A stretch of 64,000 nucleotides of DNA from Geodermatophilus sp. DSM 45219 (GTDB taxonomy: Bacteria; Actinomycetota; Actinomycetes; Mycobacteriales; Geodermatophilaceae), in NCBI RefSeq assembly GCF_900104025.1, contig NZ_FNIQ01000005.1, positions 124,001 through 188,000 of the forward strand. Direction: 5' to 3'. The number at the start of each line of letters is the position of its first letter. The first letter of the stretch is position 1. This document shows, piece after piece, positions 1 through 9,018 of the stretch. Both the position numbers and the translations under genes were made by a program. Below the pieces are notes generated by a model that ran no database searches, was not told the DNA's origin, and saw nothing but the letters and a program-made list of their open reading frames with translations.

Positions 1-464
1 TCGGGGTGCCAGACCGCCAGCAGCGCGTTGACCTCCCGCTCGGGATAGCGGACGCCGGCGTCGAAGACCCGCACCAGGTGCTCGAGCACGACCCGCCGCT
101 TGGTCTGCTGCGCCGGGATGGACACCAGCCGCCCGTCGCGGACGAAGGCCGACAGGACGGCGTCCTCGGCGGGGTCGTCGGACAGCGGCTCGGGCGGTGG
201 CGCGGCCTCGGCCGCGGCGCGGGCCGCGGCGCCGAACTGCCCGGTCAACAACTCCAGCTCGTGCCGGTCGCGGCGGACCAGGCCGGCCCGGCCCAACCGC
301 CGGGAAGCGAGTGCCACGTCCTTGAGCGGCAGGCCGGTCGCCTCGGCGACCTGCTCGATCGTCCCGGCGCCCAGGGCGAGGGCGGCGACGACCTTGAGCC
401 TGGTCGGGTCGGCCAGCAGCCCGGCGATGGTCGCGGCGTGCACTCCCCGACCGTATCCGTGCAT
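1..464 (-). CDS. HTH regulator with DUF2087 domain (C-terminus cut by window edge)
   Basis: Probable small transcriptional regulator joining an N-terminal helix-turn-helix to a C-terminal DUF2087 domain; ligand and targets are unknown. The start is ATG 464 and about 154 residues are visible before the gene runs off the window. Residues about 8-70 read like an ArsR-type winged helix (LLADPTRLKVVAAL, then a TIEQVAEATGLPL recognition region). From about residue 105 the stretch SIPAQQTKRRVVLEHL followed by YPEREVNALL is the typical DUF2087 core. It is divergent from the small DUF2795 gene, with only about 30 bp between the starts, so the two probably share a promoter region. The family call is from recognised motifs; function is not inferred further. 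Confidence 0.8.
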   Translation of the reverse strand, partial: MHGYGRGVHAATIAGLLADPTRLKVVAALALGAGTIEQVAEATGLPLKDVALASRRLGRAGLVRRDRHELELLTGQFGAAARAAAEAAPPPEPLSDDPAEDAVLSAFVRDGRLVSIPAQQTKRRVVLEHLVRVFDAGVRYPEREVNALLAVWHP

Positions 465-495
465 CGCCCGCGTCGGCCGGGGGTAGCCCGGGCCC

Positions 496-672
496 ATGGT
501 GAGCCCGATCGACATCCAGAAGGCCCTCAAGGGCATGGACTACCCGGCGAGCAAGCAGCAGATCCTGGAGCACGCGAAGGGGGGCGACAGGGAGGTCCTC
601 GACGCGCTGGAGAAGATCGACGACCGGGAGTACGAGGGGCCCAGCGGCGTGAGTGCCGCGGTCTTCGACTGA
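496..672 (+). CDS. DUF2795 small protein
   Basis: 58-residue protein starting at ATG 496 ([18 protein letters not shown]). The opening helix and the [17 protein letters not shown] stretch match the DUF2795 pattern, a compact helical domain common in actinobacteria with no established role. The C-terminus ([17 protein letters not shown]) fits the family, where an acidic YEGP-like turn follows the last helix. It is divergent from the DUF2087 regulator, and its stop at 672 lies just before the hisN promoter hexamer. The frame ends cleanly and codon use matches the neighbours. Function is unknown. Confidence 0.8.
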   Translation: MVSPIDIQKALKGMDYPASKQQILEHAKGGDREVLDALEKIDDREYEGPSGVSAAVFD

Positions 673-680
673 GCGCCCGC

Positions 681-686
681 TAGGTT
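681..686 (+). promoter_or_regulatory. -10 hexamer (TAGGTT) of leaderless hisN
   Basis: TAGGTT ends 8 nt before the ATG at 695, the spacing expected when transcription begins at or next to the start codon. No Shine-Dalgarno sequence is visible at this start. Inferred from motif and spacing only. Confidence 0.5.
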
Positions 687-694
687 CGGTGCCC

Positions 695-1501
695 ATGACA
701 CCGGGCCGGGACTACACGGGGGACATGCACCTGGCGCACGTGCTGGCCGACCAGGCTGACTCGATCAGCCTGGACCGCTTCAAGGCGCTGGACCTGCAGG
801 TCGACACCAAACCGGACCTCACGCCGGTCACCGACGCCGACCGCGCCGTGGAGGAGCAGCTGCGCATCACGCTGGCTCGTGCCCGCACCCGCGACGCGGT
901 GCTCGGCGAGGAGATGGGCGCGACCGGCCACGGACCGCGCCGGTGGGTGCTCGACCCGATCGACGGGACGAAGAACTTCGTCCGTGGCGTGCCCGTGTGG
1001 GCCACGCTCATCGCCCTGTTCGACGGCGACGAGCCGGTCGTCGGGCTGGTCTCGGCGCCGGCGCTCAACCGTCGCTGGTGGGCGGCCAAGGGCGTCGGGG
1101 CCTGGACCGGCCGGCGGCTGGAGTCGGCGAGCCGGTGCACCGTGTCGAAGGTCGGCGACCTGGCCGACGCGAGCCTGTCTTACTCCAGCCTCTCCGGCTG
1201 GGAGGAGCGGGGCCAGCTCGGCGGCTTCCTCGACCTGACCCGCACGGTGTGGCGCACCCGCGCCTACGGCGACTTCTGGAGCTACGTGCTGCTGGCCGAG
1301 GGTGCGGTGGACGTCGCCTGCGAGCCCGAGGTCTCGGTGTGGGACCTGGCCGCCCTCGACGTCATCGTGCGGGAGGCCGGCGGCGCCTTCACCGACCTCA
1401 CCGGCACCCCTGGCCCGGCCGGCGGCAGCGCGCTGGCGACGAACGGCCTCCTGCACGACGCCGCGCTGGGCGTCCTGCGCCCACCACCCGCAGCCGCCTG
1501 A
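695..1501 (+). CDS. hisN: Histidinol-phosphatase HisN (inositol-monophosphatase fold)
   Basis: Dephosphorylates L-histidinol phosphate in histidine biosynthesis; Mg-dependent and cytosolic. The 268-residue length suits the actinobacterial HisN branch of the inositol monophosphatase superfamily. Metal and phosphate motifs are intact: GEE at 71-73, DPIDGTKNF from 87 and WDLAALD at 216-222. The stretch [17 protein letters not shown] near residue 37 is characteristic of HisN rather than generic inositol phosphatases. The start is set at ATG 695 because TAGGTT sits 8 nt upstream, a leaderless pattern; ATG 725 is an alternative preceded by a G-rich run. The gene stands alone, with a palindromic repeat immediately after its stop. 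Some relatives accept other phosphates, so strict specificity is inferred. Confidence 0.9.
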   Translation: MTPGRDYTGDMHLAHVLADQADSISLDRFKALDLQVDTKPDLTPVTDADRAVEEQLRITLARARTRDAVLGEEMGATGHGPRRWVLDPIDGTKNFVRGVPVWATLIALFDGDEPVVGLVSAPALNRRWWAAKGVGAWTGRRLESASRCTVSKVGDLADASLSYSSLSGWEERGQLGGFLDLTRTVWRTRAYGDFWSYVLLAEGAVDVACEPEVSVWDLAALDVIVREAGGAFTDLTGTPGPAGGSALATNGLLHDAALGVLRPPPAAA

Positions 1502-1503
1502 AG

Positions 1504-1562
1504 AAGGACCTCCCTGCCCCCCGCCACTCGCAAGCTCGCGGCGGGACCCTGCAGGGAGGCCA
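1504..1562. repeat. Dispersed palindromic repeat, family A, copy 1
   Basis: Imperfect palindrome placed between the hisN stop and the stop of the leftward 54-residue gene. The outer arms are AAGGACCTCCCTG and CAGGGAGGCC. An inner stem, CCCGCC/GGCGGG, surrounds the CTCGCAAGCTCG core. It can fold on either strand and is probably a bidirectional terminator. See the finding on family A. Confidence 0.75.
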
Positions 1563-1570
1563 CCCTGCAC

Positions 1571-1735
1571 CTAGCGGCCGTGACCGCCCTGGAAGCGGCG
1601 GCGCGCGTCGTCGATCTTCGCCCGGGTCTTCGGGTCCTTGGCCAGCTGCTGGGCCTTCTCGGTGGCCTGGCTGATGACCCGACGCCCCTTCGGGGTGTTG
1701 GCGAACTGGGCCAGCTTGCTGAACAGCGACGCCAT
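1571..1735 (-). CDS. Small basic helical protein, unknown
   Basis: 54-residue reading frame starting at ATG 1735 (MASLFSKLAQFANTPKGRR) and ending in an Arg/Gly-rich tail. The upstream sequence GAGGAGGACCTACCG gives a good ribosome binding site. The middle (TEKAQQLAKDPKTRAKID) predicts one amphipathic helix. Codon use has the strong third-position GC of real genes here. It lies 52 bp downstream of the sugar-kinase stop and could be the last gene of that operon. Small proteins of this appearance are common in actinobacteria, but I cannot assign a function. Confidence 0.65.
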   Translation of the reverse strand: MASLFSKLAQFANTPKGRRVISQATEKAQQLAKDPKTRAKIDDARRRFQGGHGR

Positions 1736-1787
1736 CGGTAGGTCCTCCTCGCGTCGTCCGGGCGGCTGCTCCGCCCTGCTGTGCCGC

Positions 1788-3188
1788 TCAACGCGGTGGT
1801 GCGGCTCCCCGTTCCGCGGACCAGCGGTCCCGCGCGGCGGTCAGCTCCGGCACCGGCCGGGGCTCGACCGGCCGGCCGGGCTCCTGCTCCGTCGCGACCT
1901 CGGTGCCCGTGCCGCGGGCGGCGAGCACCGCCGCGCCGACCGCCGAGGCGCTGCGGATCGGCAGGTACCGCACGGGGACGGCGAGGACGTCGGCGAGCAG
2001 CTGCTGGACGACGGCCGGCCGCCCACCACCCCCGGTGAGCGTGACCGGCCCCTCCCCGTCGAGCAGCTCCGCGGCCGCCGCGACCGCGAACGCGACGCCC
2101 TCCACGGCCGCTCGGGCCAGCTCGGCGCGGGTCGTGCCCGCGGACAACCCCGTCCAGCCGCCGCGGTCGGCCGGGCCCGCCACGCCGCCGCGCTCGCCGG
2201 TGAGGAACGGCCGGAAGACCACTCCCCCGGCGCCGGGCGGGACCGACGCCGCGGCGTCGAACAGCTCGGCGGGTGTCATCCCGAGCACGCCGCACACCCA
2301 CGTCCACGCCAGGCCGCCGTTCTGCAGCGCGGCCATCGCGTACCAGCCGTCCTCGACGTCGGCGTATCCGTGCACCGGCGGGTCGTCGGCCGGCGTCGGC
2401 GTCCACCCGGGCTGCAGCACCTGCGCACCGGTGCCGAGGTTGACCTGCCGGCCGGCCGTCGTCCCGGCGGCGAGCAGGGCCAGCGGGGTGTCCCCGCCAC
2501 CGACCACGACCGGCACCTCGCCGACCGGGAGTGCCGCGGTGCCCACGACCTCGGCCGAGGGCCGCACCACGGGCAGCTGCCCCGGGTCGACGCCGGCCAC
2601 GGTCACCGCCTCGGCCGACCAGCCGTCGGCGACGACGTCCCACAGCAGGGTGGCCGAGGCGTCGCTGCGGTCGGTGACCCGCGGGTCGGCGTCCGGCACG
2701 AGCGCGGCGCGCAGCACGTCCTTGGGCAGCAGCACGGTGGCCGCCCGCCCCAGCAGACCCGGCTCGTGCGCGGCCAGCCAGGCCAGCACGGGACCGGTCA
2801 TCCCCGGGACGAGCGGGTTGGCCAGCGCGGCACGGGCACCGTCGGGCAGCCCGTGCCAGCGCTGCACCTCGGCGCCGGCGCGGGAGTCCGGCCAGAGCAC
2901 GGCGGGCGCCAGCGGGGCGCCGGCGGCGTCGACCAGCACGGTGCCGTGCATCTGCCCGGACAGGCCCAGCCCGGCGACGCGGCGGCCGGCCAGCGCCGGG
3001 AGCACCCGGGCCAGCGCGTCGTCCACCGCCGCCCGCCACACGGCCGGGTCGGTCTGCGCCCAGCCGGGGCGCGGGCGGTCGACGTCGTAGCCGGACTCCG
3101 CCTCGGCCACCACGTCGCCGGAGGCGTCCAGCGCCAGCAGCTTCAGCCCGCTCGTGCCGAGGTCGACGCCGAGCAGGACGTCGCTCAC
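1788..3188 (-). CDS. xylB: Xylulokinase-type FGGY carbohydrate kinase
   Basis: Phosphorylates a ketopentose (D-xylulose in the type enzyme) with ATP, feeding the pentose phosphate pathway. The 466-residue protein has the full two-domain FGGY layout. It shows the N-terminal phosphate loop VDLGTSGLK, the substrate motif SGQMHG at 77-82, WPDSR at 99-103, the catalytic GGGDT with Asp233, and the C-terminal TGGGGR adenosine motif. The start ATG overlaps the stop of the upstream XdhC-like gene by 4 nt, so translation is probably coupled. No xylose isomerase is next to it; two aldo/keto reductases lie upstream in the same run, so the substrate may be a different sugar or polyol-derived ketose. Family is certain, substrate is inferred. 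Confidence 0.88.
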   Translation of the reverse strand: MSDVLLGVDLGTSGLKLLALDASGDVVAEAESGYDVDRPRPGWAQTDPAVWRAAVDDALARVLPALAGRRVAGLGLSGQMHGTVLVDAAGAPLAPAVLWPDSRAGAEVQRWHGLPDGARAALANPLVPGMTGPVLAWLAAHEPGLLGRAATVLLPKDVLRAALVPDADPRVTDRSDASATLLWDVVADGWSAEAVTVAGVDPGQLPVVRPSAEVVGTAALPVGEVPVVVGGGDTPLALLAAGTTAGRQVNLGTGAQVLQPGWTPTPADDPPVHGYADVEDGWYAMAALQNGGLAWTWVCGVLGMTPAELFDAAASVPPGAGGVVFRPFLTGERGGVAGPADRGGWTGLSAGTTRAELARAAVEGVAFAVAAAAELLDGEGPVTLTGGGGRPAVVQQLLADVLAVPVRYLPIRSASAVGAAVLAARGTGTEVATEQEPGRPVEPRPVPELTAARDRWSAERGAAPPR

Positions 3189-3688
3189 CGCGGTCGGTGC
3201 GCGGAGCCGCCGCTGCGGCCGTTGCGGTCGGCCAGCAGACCGGCCAGCGTGCTCAGCGCGATCTCCGCGGGGGTGCGCGAGCCGATGTCCAGCCCGATGG
3301 GCCGGTGCACGCGGGCGACCTCCTCGGGCGGGACGCCGAGGGCGGCCAGCGCCGCCACGTGCGGACCCTCGTGCCGCGGGTTGCCCATGACACCGACCCA
3401 GCGCACCCGCCGGGCCAGCGCGTCGCGCAGCACCTCGCCGAGCTCGGGCCGGTGGTGGTCGGTGACGACGACGTCGGCGTCGGACAGGTCCTCGGTGAGG
3501 TCGGCCAGCTCCACGACGCCGGCCCCGCGGGCGGGGTCGGGGTCGAGCAGCACCGTGCGGAACCCGAGTTCCGGCGCCCAGCGCTGCAGCACCTCGGCCA
3601 CGGGCGAGGCGAAGACGGCGACCAGCACCCGGCCGCTGGTCTCGTCGGCGGGCGCACCGTGCGCGACGCCGCAGTTCGGATCGCTCAC
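3185..3688 (-). CDS. Solitary XdhC-type Rossmann-domain protein
   Basis: 167-residue protein matching only the C-terminal Rossmann half of the XdhC/CoxF family, whose full-length members insert sulfurated molybdenum cofactor into xanthine dehydrogenase. Diagnostic segments are the nucleotide-fold start GRVLVAVFAS, VVVTDHH in the middle, WVGVMGNPRH, and the family-specific HRPIGLDIGSRTPAEIALS near the C-terminus. The N-terminal XdhC domain with its conserved cysteine is absent, and no molybdenum hydroxylase gene is in the window. It overlaps both neighbours by 4 nt (hydrolase upstream, sugar kinase downstream). It may be a remote molybdenum-enzyme helper or an NAD-binding protein recruited to this operon; neither can be decided here. 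Confidence 0.75.
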   Translation of the reverse strand: MSDPNCGVAHGAPADETSGRVLVAVFASPVAEVLQRWAPELGFRTVLLDPDPARGAGVVELADLTEDLSDADVVVTDHHRPELGEVLRDALARRVRWVGVMGNPRHEGPHVAALAALGVPPEEVARVHRPIGLDIGSRTPAEIALSTLAGLLADRNGRSGGSAHRPR

Positions 3689-4473
3689 GATGTCTCCCCG
3701 AGGAAGCCGACCAGCGCCGCAGCGAAGGCCGGAGCCCGGAGTGCGGTCGAGTGGTCGCCGGGGACGACGGTCACCCGGGCACCGGGGATGGCCGCAGCGA
3801 GCGCCTCGGGGCGGTCCGCGAGCGGATCGGCGTCGCCGGCGAGGACGAGCGTGGGCGCGGTGATGGCGGCCAGGTCCGGGTCGCGGGCGTGCACCGCACG
3901 GGCGTGCGCGGCCAGGGCGCGCCGGTCGGCGGCGAGGGCGTCGGCCATCCGGCGGAAGTCGACGGTGACGGGGTCGCGCACATCGGCGACGTCGGCCGCC
4001 TCCAGCGCGGCGGCCAGCCGGGCCATCAGGGCGGCGTGGCGCGCGGCGCCACCGGGCTCGACGAACGGGGCGCCGGCACCGCCGACGACCAGCCGGCGCA
4101 CCCTCCGGTCGGTGGCCGCGGTCAGCATCGCGACCGTCGCGCCCATCGAGTAGCCGGCCAGGTCGAAGGACTCGTGGCCGAGGGCATCGGCCACCCGCCG
4201 TAGGTCGTCGGCCATCCGGCGCTCCCCGTAGGCGGCGGAGTCGTGCGGCTTGTCCGACCTCCCGTGCCCGCGGGCGTCGACGCCGACGACCTCCCGTCCG
4301 GCCGACAGGAGGACGCCGACGGCCCCGGTGCCGACCCAGTTGAGCCGGGTGTCCGCGACGAAGCCGTGCTGGAGGTACACCGGCGGCAGGTCACCGGGGG
4401 CGCCCCACCGGTGCACGGCGACCTCGACGCCGTCTGCCCCGGGTACCCGCAGCCTCGTCGCCGGCACGGTCAC
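3685..4473 (-). CDS. Alpha/beta-fold hydrolase
   Basis: 262-residue serine hydrolase of the alpha/beta superfamily, probably cytosolic. The oxyanion-hole region is [13 protein letters not shown] at about 34-46. The nucleophile elbow is GYSMG with Ser109. A late Asp sits in [11 protein letters not shown] and the catalytic His in [11 protein letters not shown]. The [11 protein letters not shown] stretch near 66-76 is typical of haloperoxidase/esterase-like members. It overlaps the aldo/keto reductase upstream and the XdhC-like gene downstream by 4 nt each, so it belongs to the same operon. The substrate is unknown; a lactonase or esterase step acting on a reductase product would fit the context but is speculation. 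Confidence 0.8.
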   Translation of the reverse strand: MTVPATRLRVPGADGVEVAVHRWGAPGDLPPVYLQHGFVADTRLNWVGTGAVGVLLSAGREVVGVDARGHGRSDKPHDSAAYGERRMADDLRRVADALGHESFDLAGYSMGATVAMLTAATDRRVRRLVVGGAGAPFVEPGGAARHAALMARLAAALEAADVADVRDPVTVDFRRMADALAADRRALAAHARAVHARDPDLAAITAPTLVLAGDADPLADRPEALAAAIPGARVTVVPGDHSTALRAPAFAAALVGFLGETS

Positions 4474-5483
4474 GTCGCGTGCTCCGGGCTGTCGCCGTAC
4501 GTGTAGGAGGGGTCGGCGTAGCGCCCGCCGACGGCCGCACCGGGCGGGGCGATCTCACCCAGGCGGGCCAGGTCGTCGTCCGACAGCTCGACGGCGGCGG
4601 CGCCGACGTTCTCCTCCAGGTGGCTGCGCCGCTTGGTGCCGGGGATGGGCACGACGTCGTCCCCCTGCGCGAGGACCCAGGCCAGGGCGAGCTGGCCGGG
4701 CGTGCACCCCTTCTCCTCCGCCATCGCCCGGACGGCGTCGACCAGCCGCAGGTTGGTCGTGAACGCCTCACCGGTGAAGCGCGGGTGGCCGCGGCGCCAG
4801 TCGTCCTCGCCGAAGTCCTCCGGGCTGCGGATGGCGCCGGTGAGGAAGCCGCGGCCCAGCGGGCTGAACGGCACGATGCCGATGCCGTGCTCGCGGGCCA
4901 CGCCGAGCACCTCTGCCTCCAGGTCGCGGGTCCACAGCGACCACTCGCTCTGCAGCGCGGCGATGGGGTGGACGGCGACGGCGCGGCGGATCGAGGCGGC
5001 CGACGCCTCCGACAGCCCGAGGTGGCGGACCTTGCCCTGCTGCACCAGCTCGGCCATCGCGCCGACCGTGTCCTCGATCGGCACCCGCCGGTCGACCCGG
5101 TGCTGGTAGTACAGGTCGATCACGTCGACGCGCAGCCGGCGCAGGCTGGCCTCCGCGCAGGCGCGGACGTTCTCCGGGCGGCCGTCGACGACCATCGAGT
5201 CGCCACGGCGGGACAGCGAGAACTTGGTCGCCAGCTGCACCTCGTCCCGCCGTCCGGCGATCGCCTCGCCGACCAGCTCCTCGTTGTGCCCGTCCCCGTA
5301 GACGTCGGAGGTGTCGAGGAAGGTGACGCCGAGGTCCAGTGCCCGGTGGATGGTCGCGAGCGACTCGTCGCGGTCGGCGGCGCCGTAGGACTGGCTCATC
5401 CCCATGCAGCCGAGGCCGGGTGCGGAGACGGTCAGGCCGTCGCGGCCGAGCGTGCGGGTGCCGACGGGAGAGGGAGAGGTCAC
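4470..5483 (-). CDS. Aldo/keto reductase (YhdN/AKR13-like)
   Basis: NADPH-dependent aldo/keto reductase of 337 residues with a TIM-barrel fold. The N-terminus [22 protein letters not shown] and the [18 protein letters not shown] block containing the catalytic Tyr are typical of the AKR11/13 oxidoreductase group. The catalytic Lys is in LATKFSLS and the His in LYYQHRVD. The C-terminal cofactor loop reads [18 protein letters not shown] 5483 is chosen as start because GGCGAGGA lies about 7 nt upstream and it clears the previous gene by 22 bp; ATG 5525 would overlap that gene. It is coupled by a 4-nt overlap to the hydrolase downstream. The substrate is unknown. Confidence 0.85.
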   Translation of the reverse strand: MTSPSPVGTRTLGRDGLTVSAPGLGCMGMSQSYGAADRDESLATIHRALDLGVTFLDTSDVYGDGHNEELVGEAIAGRRDEVQLATKFSLSRRGDSMVVDGRPENVRACAEASLRRLRVDVIDLYYQHRVDRRVPIEDTVGAMAELVQQGKVRHLGLSEASAASIRRAVAVHPIAALQSEWSLWTRDLEAEVLGVAREHGIGIVPFSPLGRGFLTGAIRSPEDFGEDDWRRGHPRFTGEAFTTNLRLVDAVRAMAEEKGCTPGQLALAWVLAQGDDVVPIPGTKRRSHLEENVGAAAVELSDDDLARLGEIAPPGAAVGGRYADPSYTYGDSPEHAT

Positions 5484-5505
5484 CCGGGCATCCTCGCCGT
5501 CCCGG

Positions 5506-6285
5506 TCACGGGCGCGCCAGGCCATCGATGCGGGCCACCTCGTCGTCGGTCAGCGCGAGGTCGGCGATCGCCAGGTTGGCGCGGATCCGCTCCGGGGTCG
5601 CCGACTTGGGGATCACGACGACCTGGTGCTCGACGTGCCAGCGCAGCACGACCTGCGCCGGGGTGGCGCCGTGCGCGTCGGCGACCTCGCGCAGCACCGG
5701 GTCGCCGAGGTCGGTGTTCTTGAAGGGGCTGTAGCCCTCGAGGACGACGCCGCGTTCCCGGTGCCCGGCCTCGACGTCGGCGTCGTACAGCGATGGCGCC
5801 CAGCTCACCTGGTTGACCTGCGGCGTCACCCCGGTCGCGGCGGTCAGCTCGTCGACCTGCTCCAGCGAGTAGTTGCTGACCCCGACCGCCCGGGCCCGGC
5901 CGTCCTCGCGGGCTGCGACGAACCGCGCCCAGACGTCGGCCCTGGCACCACCGGGCGGCCAGTGGACCAGCCACAGGTCGACGGCGTCGACGCCGAGCGC
6001 GTCGAGCGACGCCGCCAGCACCTGGTCCGCCTGGTCGGCCCGGGGCGGCGGCAGCTTGGTGGTCACGAAGACCTCGTCGCGGTCGACGCCCGAGTCGCGC
6101 AGCGCCCGCCCGACCTCGGCCTCGTTGCGGTAGATCGCCGCGGTGTCCAGGTGCCGGTAGCCGGCGTCCAGGGCCGTGCGGACGGCGTCGTAACAGGTGG
6201 AGCCGGTCATCTGCCAGGTGCCGAACCCGAGCAGCGGCATGCCGGGGGCACCGTCGAGCGGCACGGTGGGGAAGCTCTCGGTCAT
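5506..6285 (-). CDS. Aldo/keto reductase (2,5-diketogluconate reductase-like)
   Basis: 259-residue aldo/keto reductase of the AKR5 type, which reduces diketogluconate, methylglyoxal and related carbonyls with NADPH. Visible signatures are LLGFGTWQM near residue 20, [13 protein letters not shown] with the catalytic Tyr, the Lys in VFVTTKLPP, the His in [20 protein letters not shown], and the C-terminal [18 protein letters not shown]-binding loop. It is the first gene of a leftward run of five coupled or closely spaced genes and is divergent from cbs across 114 bp. Having two reductases of different AKR branches in tandem is notable. Family is certain, substrate is unknown. Confidence 0.87.
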   Translation of the reverse strand: MTESFPTVPLDGAPGMPLLGFGTWQMTGSTCYDAVRTALDAGYRHLDTAAIYRNEAEVGRALRDSGVDRDEVFVTTKLPPPRADQADQVLAASLDALGVDAVDLWLVHWPPGGARADVWARFVAAREDGRARAVGVSNYSLEQVDELTAATGVTPQVNQVSWAPSLYDADVEAGHRERGVVLEGYSPFKNTDLGDPVLREVADAHGATPAQVVLRWHVEHQVVVIPKSATPERIRANLAIADLALTDDEVARIDGLARP

Positions 6286-6399
6286 GCCCGGTCCGGTGCC
6301 CGCTGGGAGCGCAGCCGACACCCGGCGGGGACCGGTCCCGTCTGGTGGGATGGACGCTGACGGGCCGGCGACCGGCCGCCCGCCGAGGAGGGCCCTTCC

Positions 6400-7794
6400 G
6401 TGCAGTACGTCGAGAACGTCATCGAGCTGGTCGGGAACACCCCGCTGGTCCGGCTGACGTCCGTCACCCGCGACCTCGGGCCGGATGCGCCCCTGGTGCT
6501 GGCCAAGGTCGAGTACCTCAACCCCGGCGGCTCGGTGAAGGACCGCATCGCCGTGCGCATGGTCGACGACGCCGAGGCCAGCGGGGCGCTGCGGCCGGGC
6601 GGCACGATCGTCGAGCCCACCAGCGGGAACACCGGCATCGGCCTGGCGCTGGTCGCCCAGCAGCGCGGCTACCGCTGCGTCTTCGTCTGCCCCGACAAGG
6701 TGGGCAAGGAGAAGTTCGACGTGCTCAAGGCCTACGGCGCCGAGGTGCACGTCTGCCCGACCGCCGTCGACCCGGCGGACCCGCGCTCCTACTACTCGGT
6801 CTCCGACCGGCTGGCCCGCGAGACGCCGGGCGGGTGGAAGCCCGACCAGTACGCCAACCCGGCCAACCCGCGGTCGCACTACGAGAGCACCGGGCCGGAG
6901 ATCTGGGCGCAGACCGAGGGGCGGGTGACCTGCTTCGTCACCGGCGTCGGGACCGGGGGCACGATCAGCGGCACCGGGCGCTACCTCAAGGAGGCCTCCG
7001 GTGGGCGGGTGCGCGTCGTCGGCGTCGACCCCGAGGGCTCGGTCTACTCCGGTGGCACCGGGCGGCCGTACCTGGTCGAGGGCGTGGGCGAGGACTTCTG
7101 GCCCGACGCCTACGACCGCACCGTCGCCGACGAGATCGTCGCCGTCAGCGACGGGGACTCCTTCGCGATGACCCGGCGGCTGGCGCGCGAGGAGGGGCTG
7201 CTGGTCGGCGGTTCCTGCGGCATGGCGGTGGCCGGCGCGCTGCGCGCCGCGGAGCGGCTGACGAAGGACGACGTCCTGGTGGTGCTGCTGCCCGACGGCG
7301 GCCGCGGCTACCTCGGCAAGATCTACAACGACGACTGGATGGCCGACTACGGCTTCCTGGAGCAGGCCACCCGGGGCACCGTCGGCGAGCTGCTCGCGGA
7401 GAAGGGCGGGGCGACCCCCGAGCTGGTGCACACCCACCCCAACGAGACGGTGCGCGACGCCATCGACATCCTGCGCGAGTACGGCGTCAGCCAGCTGCCG
7501 GTGGTGCGGGCCGAGCCTCCGGTGACCGCGGGCGAGGTGGTCGGGTCGGTCGAGGAGAAGACGCTGCTCGACGCGCTGTTCGCCGGGCGGGCCAACCTCG
7601 CCGACCGGGTGGAGCGGCACATGTCCCCGCCGCTGCCGATCATCGGCTCCGGCGAGCCGGTCAGCGCCGCGGTCGCGGCCCTGGGGACGGCGGACGCGCT
7701 GCTGGTGCACGAGGAGGGCAAGCCGGCCGGCGTCGTCACCCGCCAGGACGTGCTCGGCCACCTGGCCGGGCTGGCTCCTACGGTCGAGGCATGA
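6400..7794 (+). CDS. cbs: Cystathionine beta-synthase
   Basis: PLP enzyme condensing serine and homocysteine to cystathionine, the first step of reverse transsulfuration. The 464-residue protein has the fold-type II catalytic domain (about 1-320) followed by a pair of CBS domains (about 335-460). The PLP lysine is Lys47 in NPGGSVKDRI; the phosphate loop is PTSGNTGIGLA, and GVGTGGTISGTGRYL is the second PLP motif. The start is GTG 6400, with GAGGAGGG about 8 nt upstream. The stop overlaps the metB start (ATGA), making a two-gene sulfur amino-acid operon. The C-terminal CBS pair separates it from plain cysteine synthase. Confidence 0.93.
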   Translation: MQYVENVIELVGNTPLVRLTSVTRDLGPDAPLVLAKVEYLNPGGSVKDRIAVRMVDDAEASGALRPGGTIVEPTSGNTGIGLALVAQQRGYRCVFVCPDKVGKEKFDVLKAYGAEVHVCPTAVDPADPRSYYSVSDRLARETPGGWKPDQYANPANPRSHYESTGPEIWAQTEGRVTCFVTGVGTGGTISGTGRYLKEASGGRVRVVGVDPEGSVYSGGTGRPYLVEGVGEDFWPDAYDRTVADEIVAVSDGDSFAMTRRLAREEGLLVGGSCGMAVAGALRAAERLTKDDVLVVLLPDGGRGYLGKIYNDDWMADYGFLEQATRGTVGELLAEKGGATPELVHTHPNETVRDAIDILREYGVSQLPVVRAEPPVTAGEVVGSVEEKTLLDALFAGRANLADRVERHMSPPLPIIGSGEPVSAAVAALGTADALLVHEEGKPAGVVTRQDVLGHLAGLAPTVEA

Positions 7795-8936
7795 GCACCA
7801 CCCACGGCTTCAACACCCGCGCCATCCACGCCGGGCAGGACCCGGACCCGGCCACCGGGGACGTCGTCGTCCCGCTGCACCTGGCGACCACCTTCAAGCA
7901 GGACGGCGTCGGCGGGCTGCGCGGCGGCTACGAGTACGCCCGCAGCGCCAACCCCACCCGGACGGCGCTGCAGGAGGCGCTGGCCGCCCTCGAGCAGGGC
8001 CGCACCGGGCTCGCCTTCGCCTCCGGCCTGGCCGCCGAGGACACCCTGCTGCGCACCGTCTGCGAGCCGGGCAGCCACGTCGTCCTCGGCGGGGACGCCT
8101 ACGGCGGCACGTTCCGGCTCATCTCGCGGGTGGCCTCGCGCTGGGGCGTCGAGCACACGCCGGCCGACCTCAACGACCCCGACGCGCTGCGGGCGGCGAT
8201 CCGCCCCACGACGCGGGTGGTCTGGTGCGAGACGCCGACCAACCCGCTGCTGAACATCGCCGACATCGCGCTGACCGCCGAGGTCGCGCACGAGGCCGGT
8301 GCGTTGCTCGTCGTCGACAACACCTTCGCCTCGCCCTACCTGCAGCAGCCGCTGACCCTGGGCGCCGACGTCGTCGTCCACTCGACGACGAAGTACCTCG
8401 GCGGGCACTCCGACGTCGTCGGCGGTGCGCTGGTCGTCGGGGACGACGGCCTCGCCGAGCAGCTCGCCTACCACCAGAACGCGATGGGCGCGGTCTCCGG
8501 ACCGCTGGCCGACTGGCTGGTGCTGCGCGGCATCAAGACCCTCGGCGTGCGGATGGACCGGCACCAGGCCAACGCCGCCCGCATCGCCGAGTTCCTGCTC
8601 GGCCACCCCGCCGTCGCCTCGGTGCGCTACCCGGGTCTGCCCGACCACCCGGGGCACGACATCGCGGCGAAGCAGATGTCCGGGTTCGGCGGGATGCTCT
8701 CGTTCCGCCTCGCCGGCGGGGAGGACGCCGCGCTGCGGGTGTGCGAGCGGGCGCAGGTGTTCACCCTCGCGGAGTCGCTGGGCGGGGTGGAGTCGCTGAT
8801 CGAGCACCCGGCGCGGATGACCCACGCCAGCGCCGCCGGGTCGCCGCTGGAGGTGCCGGCCGACCTGGTGCGGCTGTCGGTCGGCATCGAGGACGTCGAG
8901 GACCTCATCGCCGACCTGGACCAGGCCCTCGCCTGA
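7791..8936 (+). CDS. metB: Cystathionine gamma-synthase/lyase
   Basis: PLP-dependent Cys/Met metabolism enzyme of 381 residues. The pair cbs-metB lets the cell interconvert homocysteine and cysteine through cystathionine. The PLP lysine is Lys201 in HSTTKYLGGHSD. Other landmarks are YEYARSANPTRTALQ near residue 48, FASGLAAED at 77-84, DNTFASPYLQQP at 176-187 and SLGGVESLIEHPARMTH near the end. The start ATG overlaps the cbs stop by 4 nt. Gamma-synthase and gamma-lyase activities cannot be told apart by sequence here; actinobacterial orthologues beside cbs are usually called MetB. The gene is convergent with map and is followed by a palindromic repeat. Confidence 0.9.
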   Translation: MSTTHGFNTRAIHAGQDPDPATGDVVVPLHLATTFKQDGVGGLRGGYEYARSANPTRTALQEALAALEQGRTGLAFASGLAAEDTLLRTVCEPGSHVVLGGDAYGGTFRLISRVASRWGVEHTPADLNDPDALRAAIRPTTRVVWCETPTNPLLNIADIALTAEVAHEAGALLVVDNTFASPYLQQPLTLGADVVVHSTTKYLGGHSDVVGGALVVGDDGLAEQLAYHQNAMGAVSGPLADWLVLRGIKTLGVRMDRHQANAARIAEFLLGHPAVASVRYPGLPDHPGHDIAAKQMSGFGGMLSFRLAGGEDAALRVCERAQVFTLAESLGGVESLIEHPARMTHASAAGSPLEVPADLVRLSVGIEDVEDLIADLDQALA

Positions 8937-8958
8937 CCGGGTCGTCGGTGACCGCGGT

Positions 8959-9017
8959 GGCCCCCTTGCAGGGTCCCACCGCGAGCCTGCGAGCGGTGGG
9001 GGGCAAGGGGGTCCTTT
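8959..9017. repeat. Dispersed palindromic repeat, family A, copy 2
   Basis: The best-formed copy. Outer arms GGCCCCCTTGC and GCAAGGGGGTCC enclose inner arms CCACCGC and GCGGTGG around a GAGCCTGCGAG core. It fills the gap between the convergent metB and map stops, ending two bases before the map stop triplet. A two-storey hairpin on both strands is consistent with bidirectional termination. Confidence 0.85.
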
Positions 9018-9018
9018 C

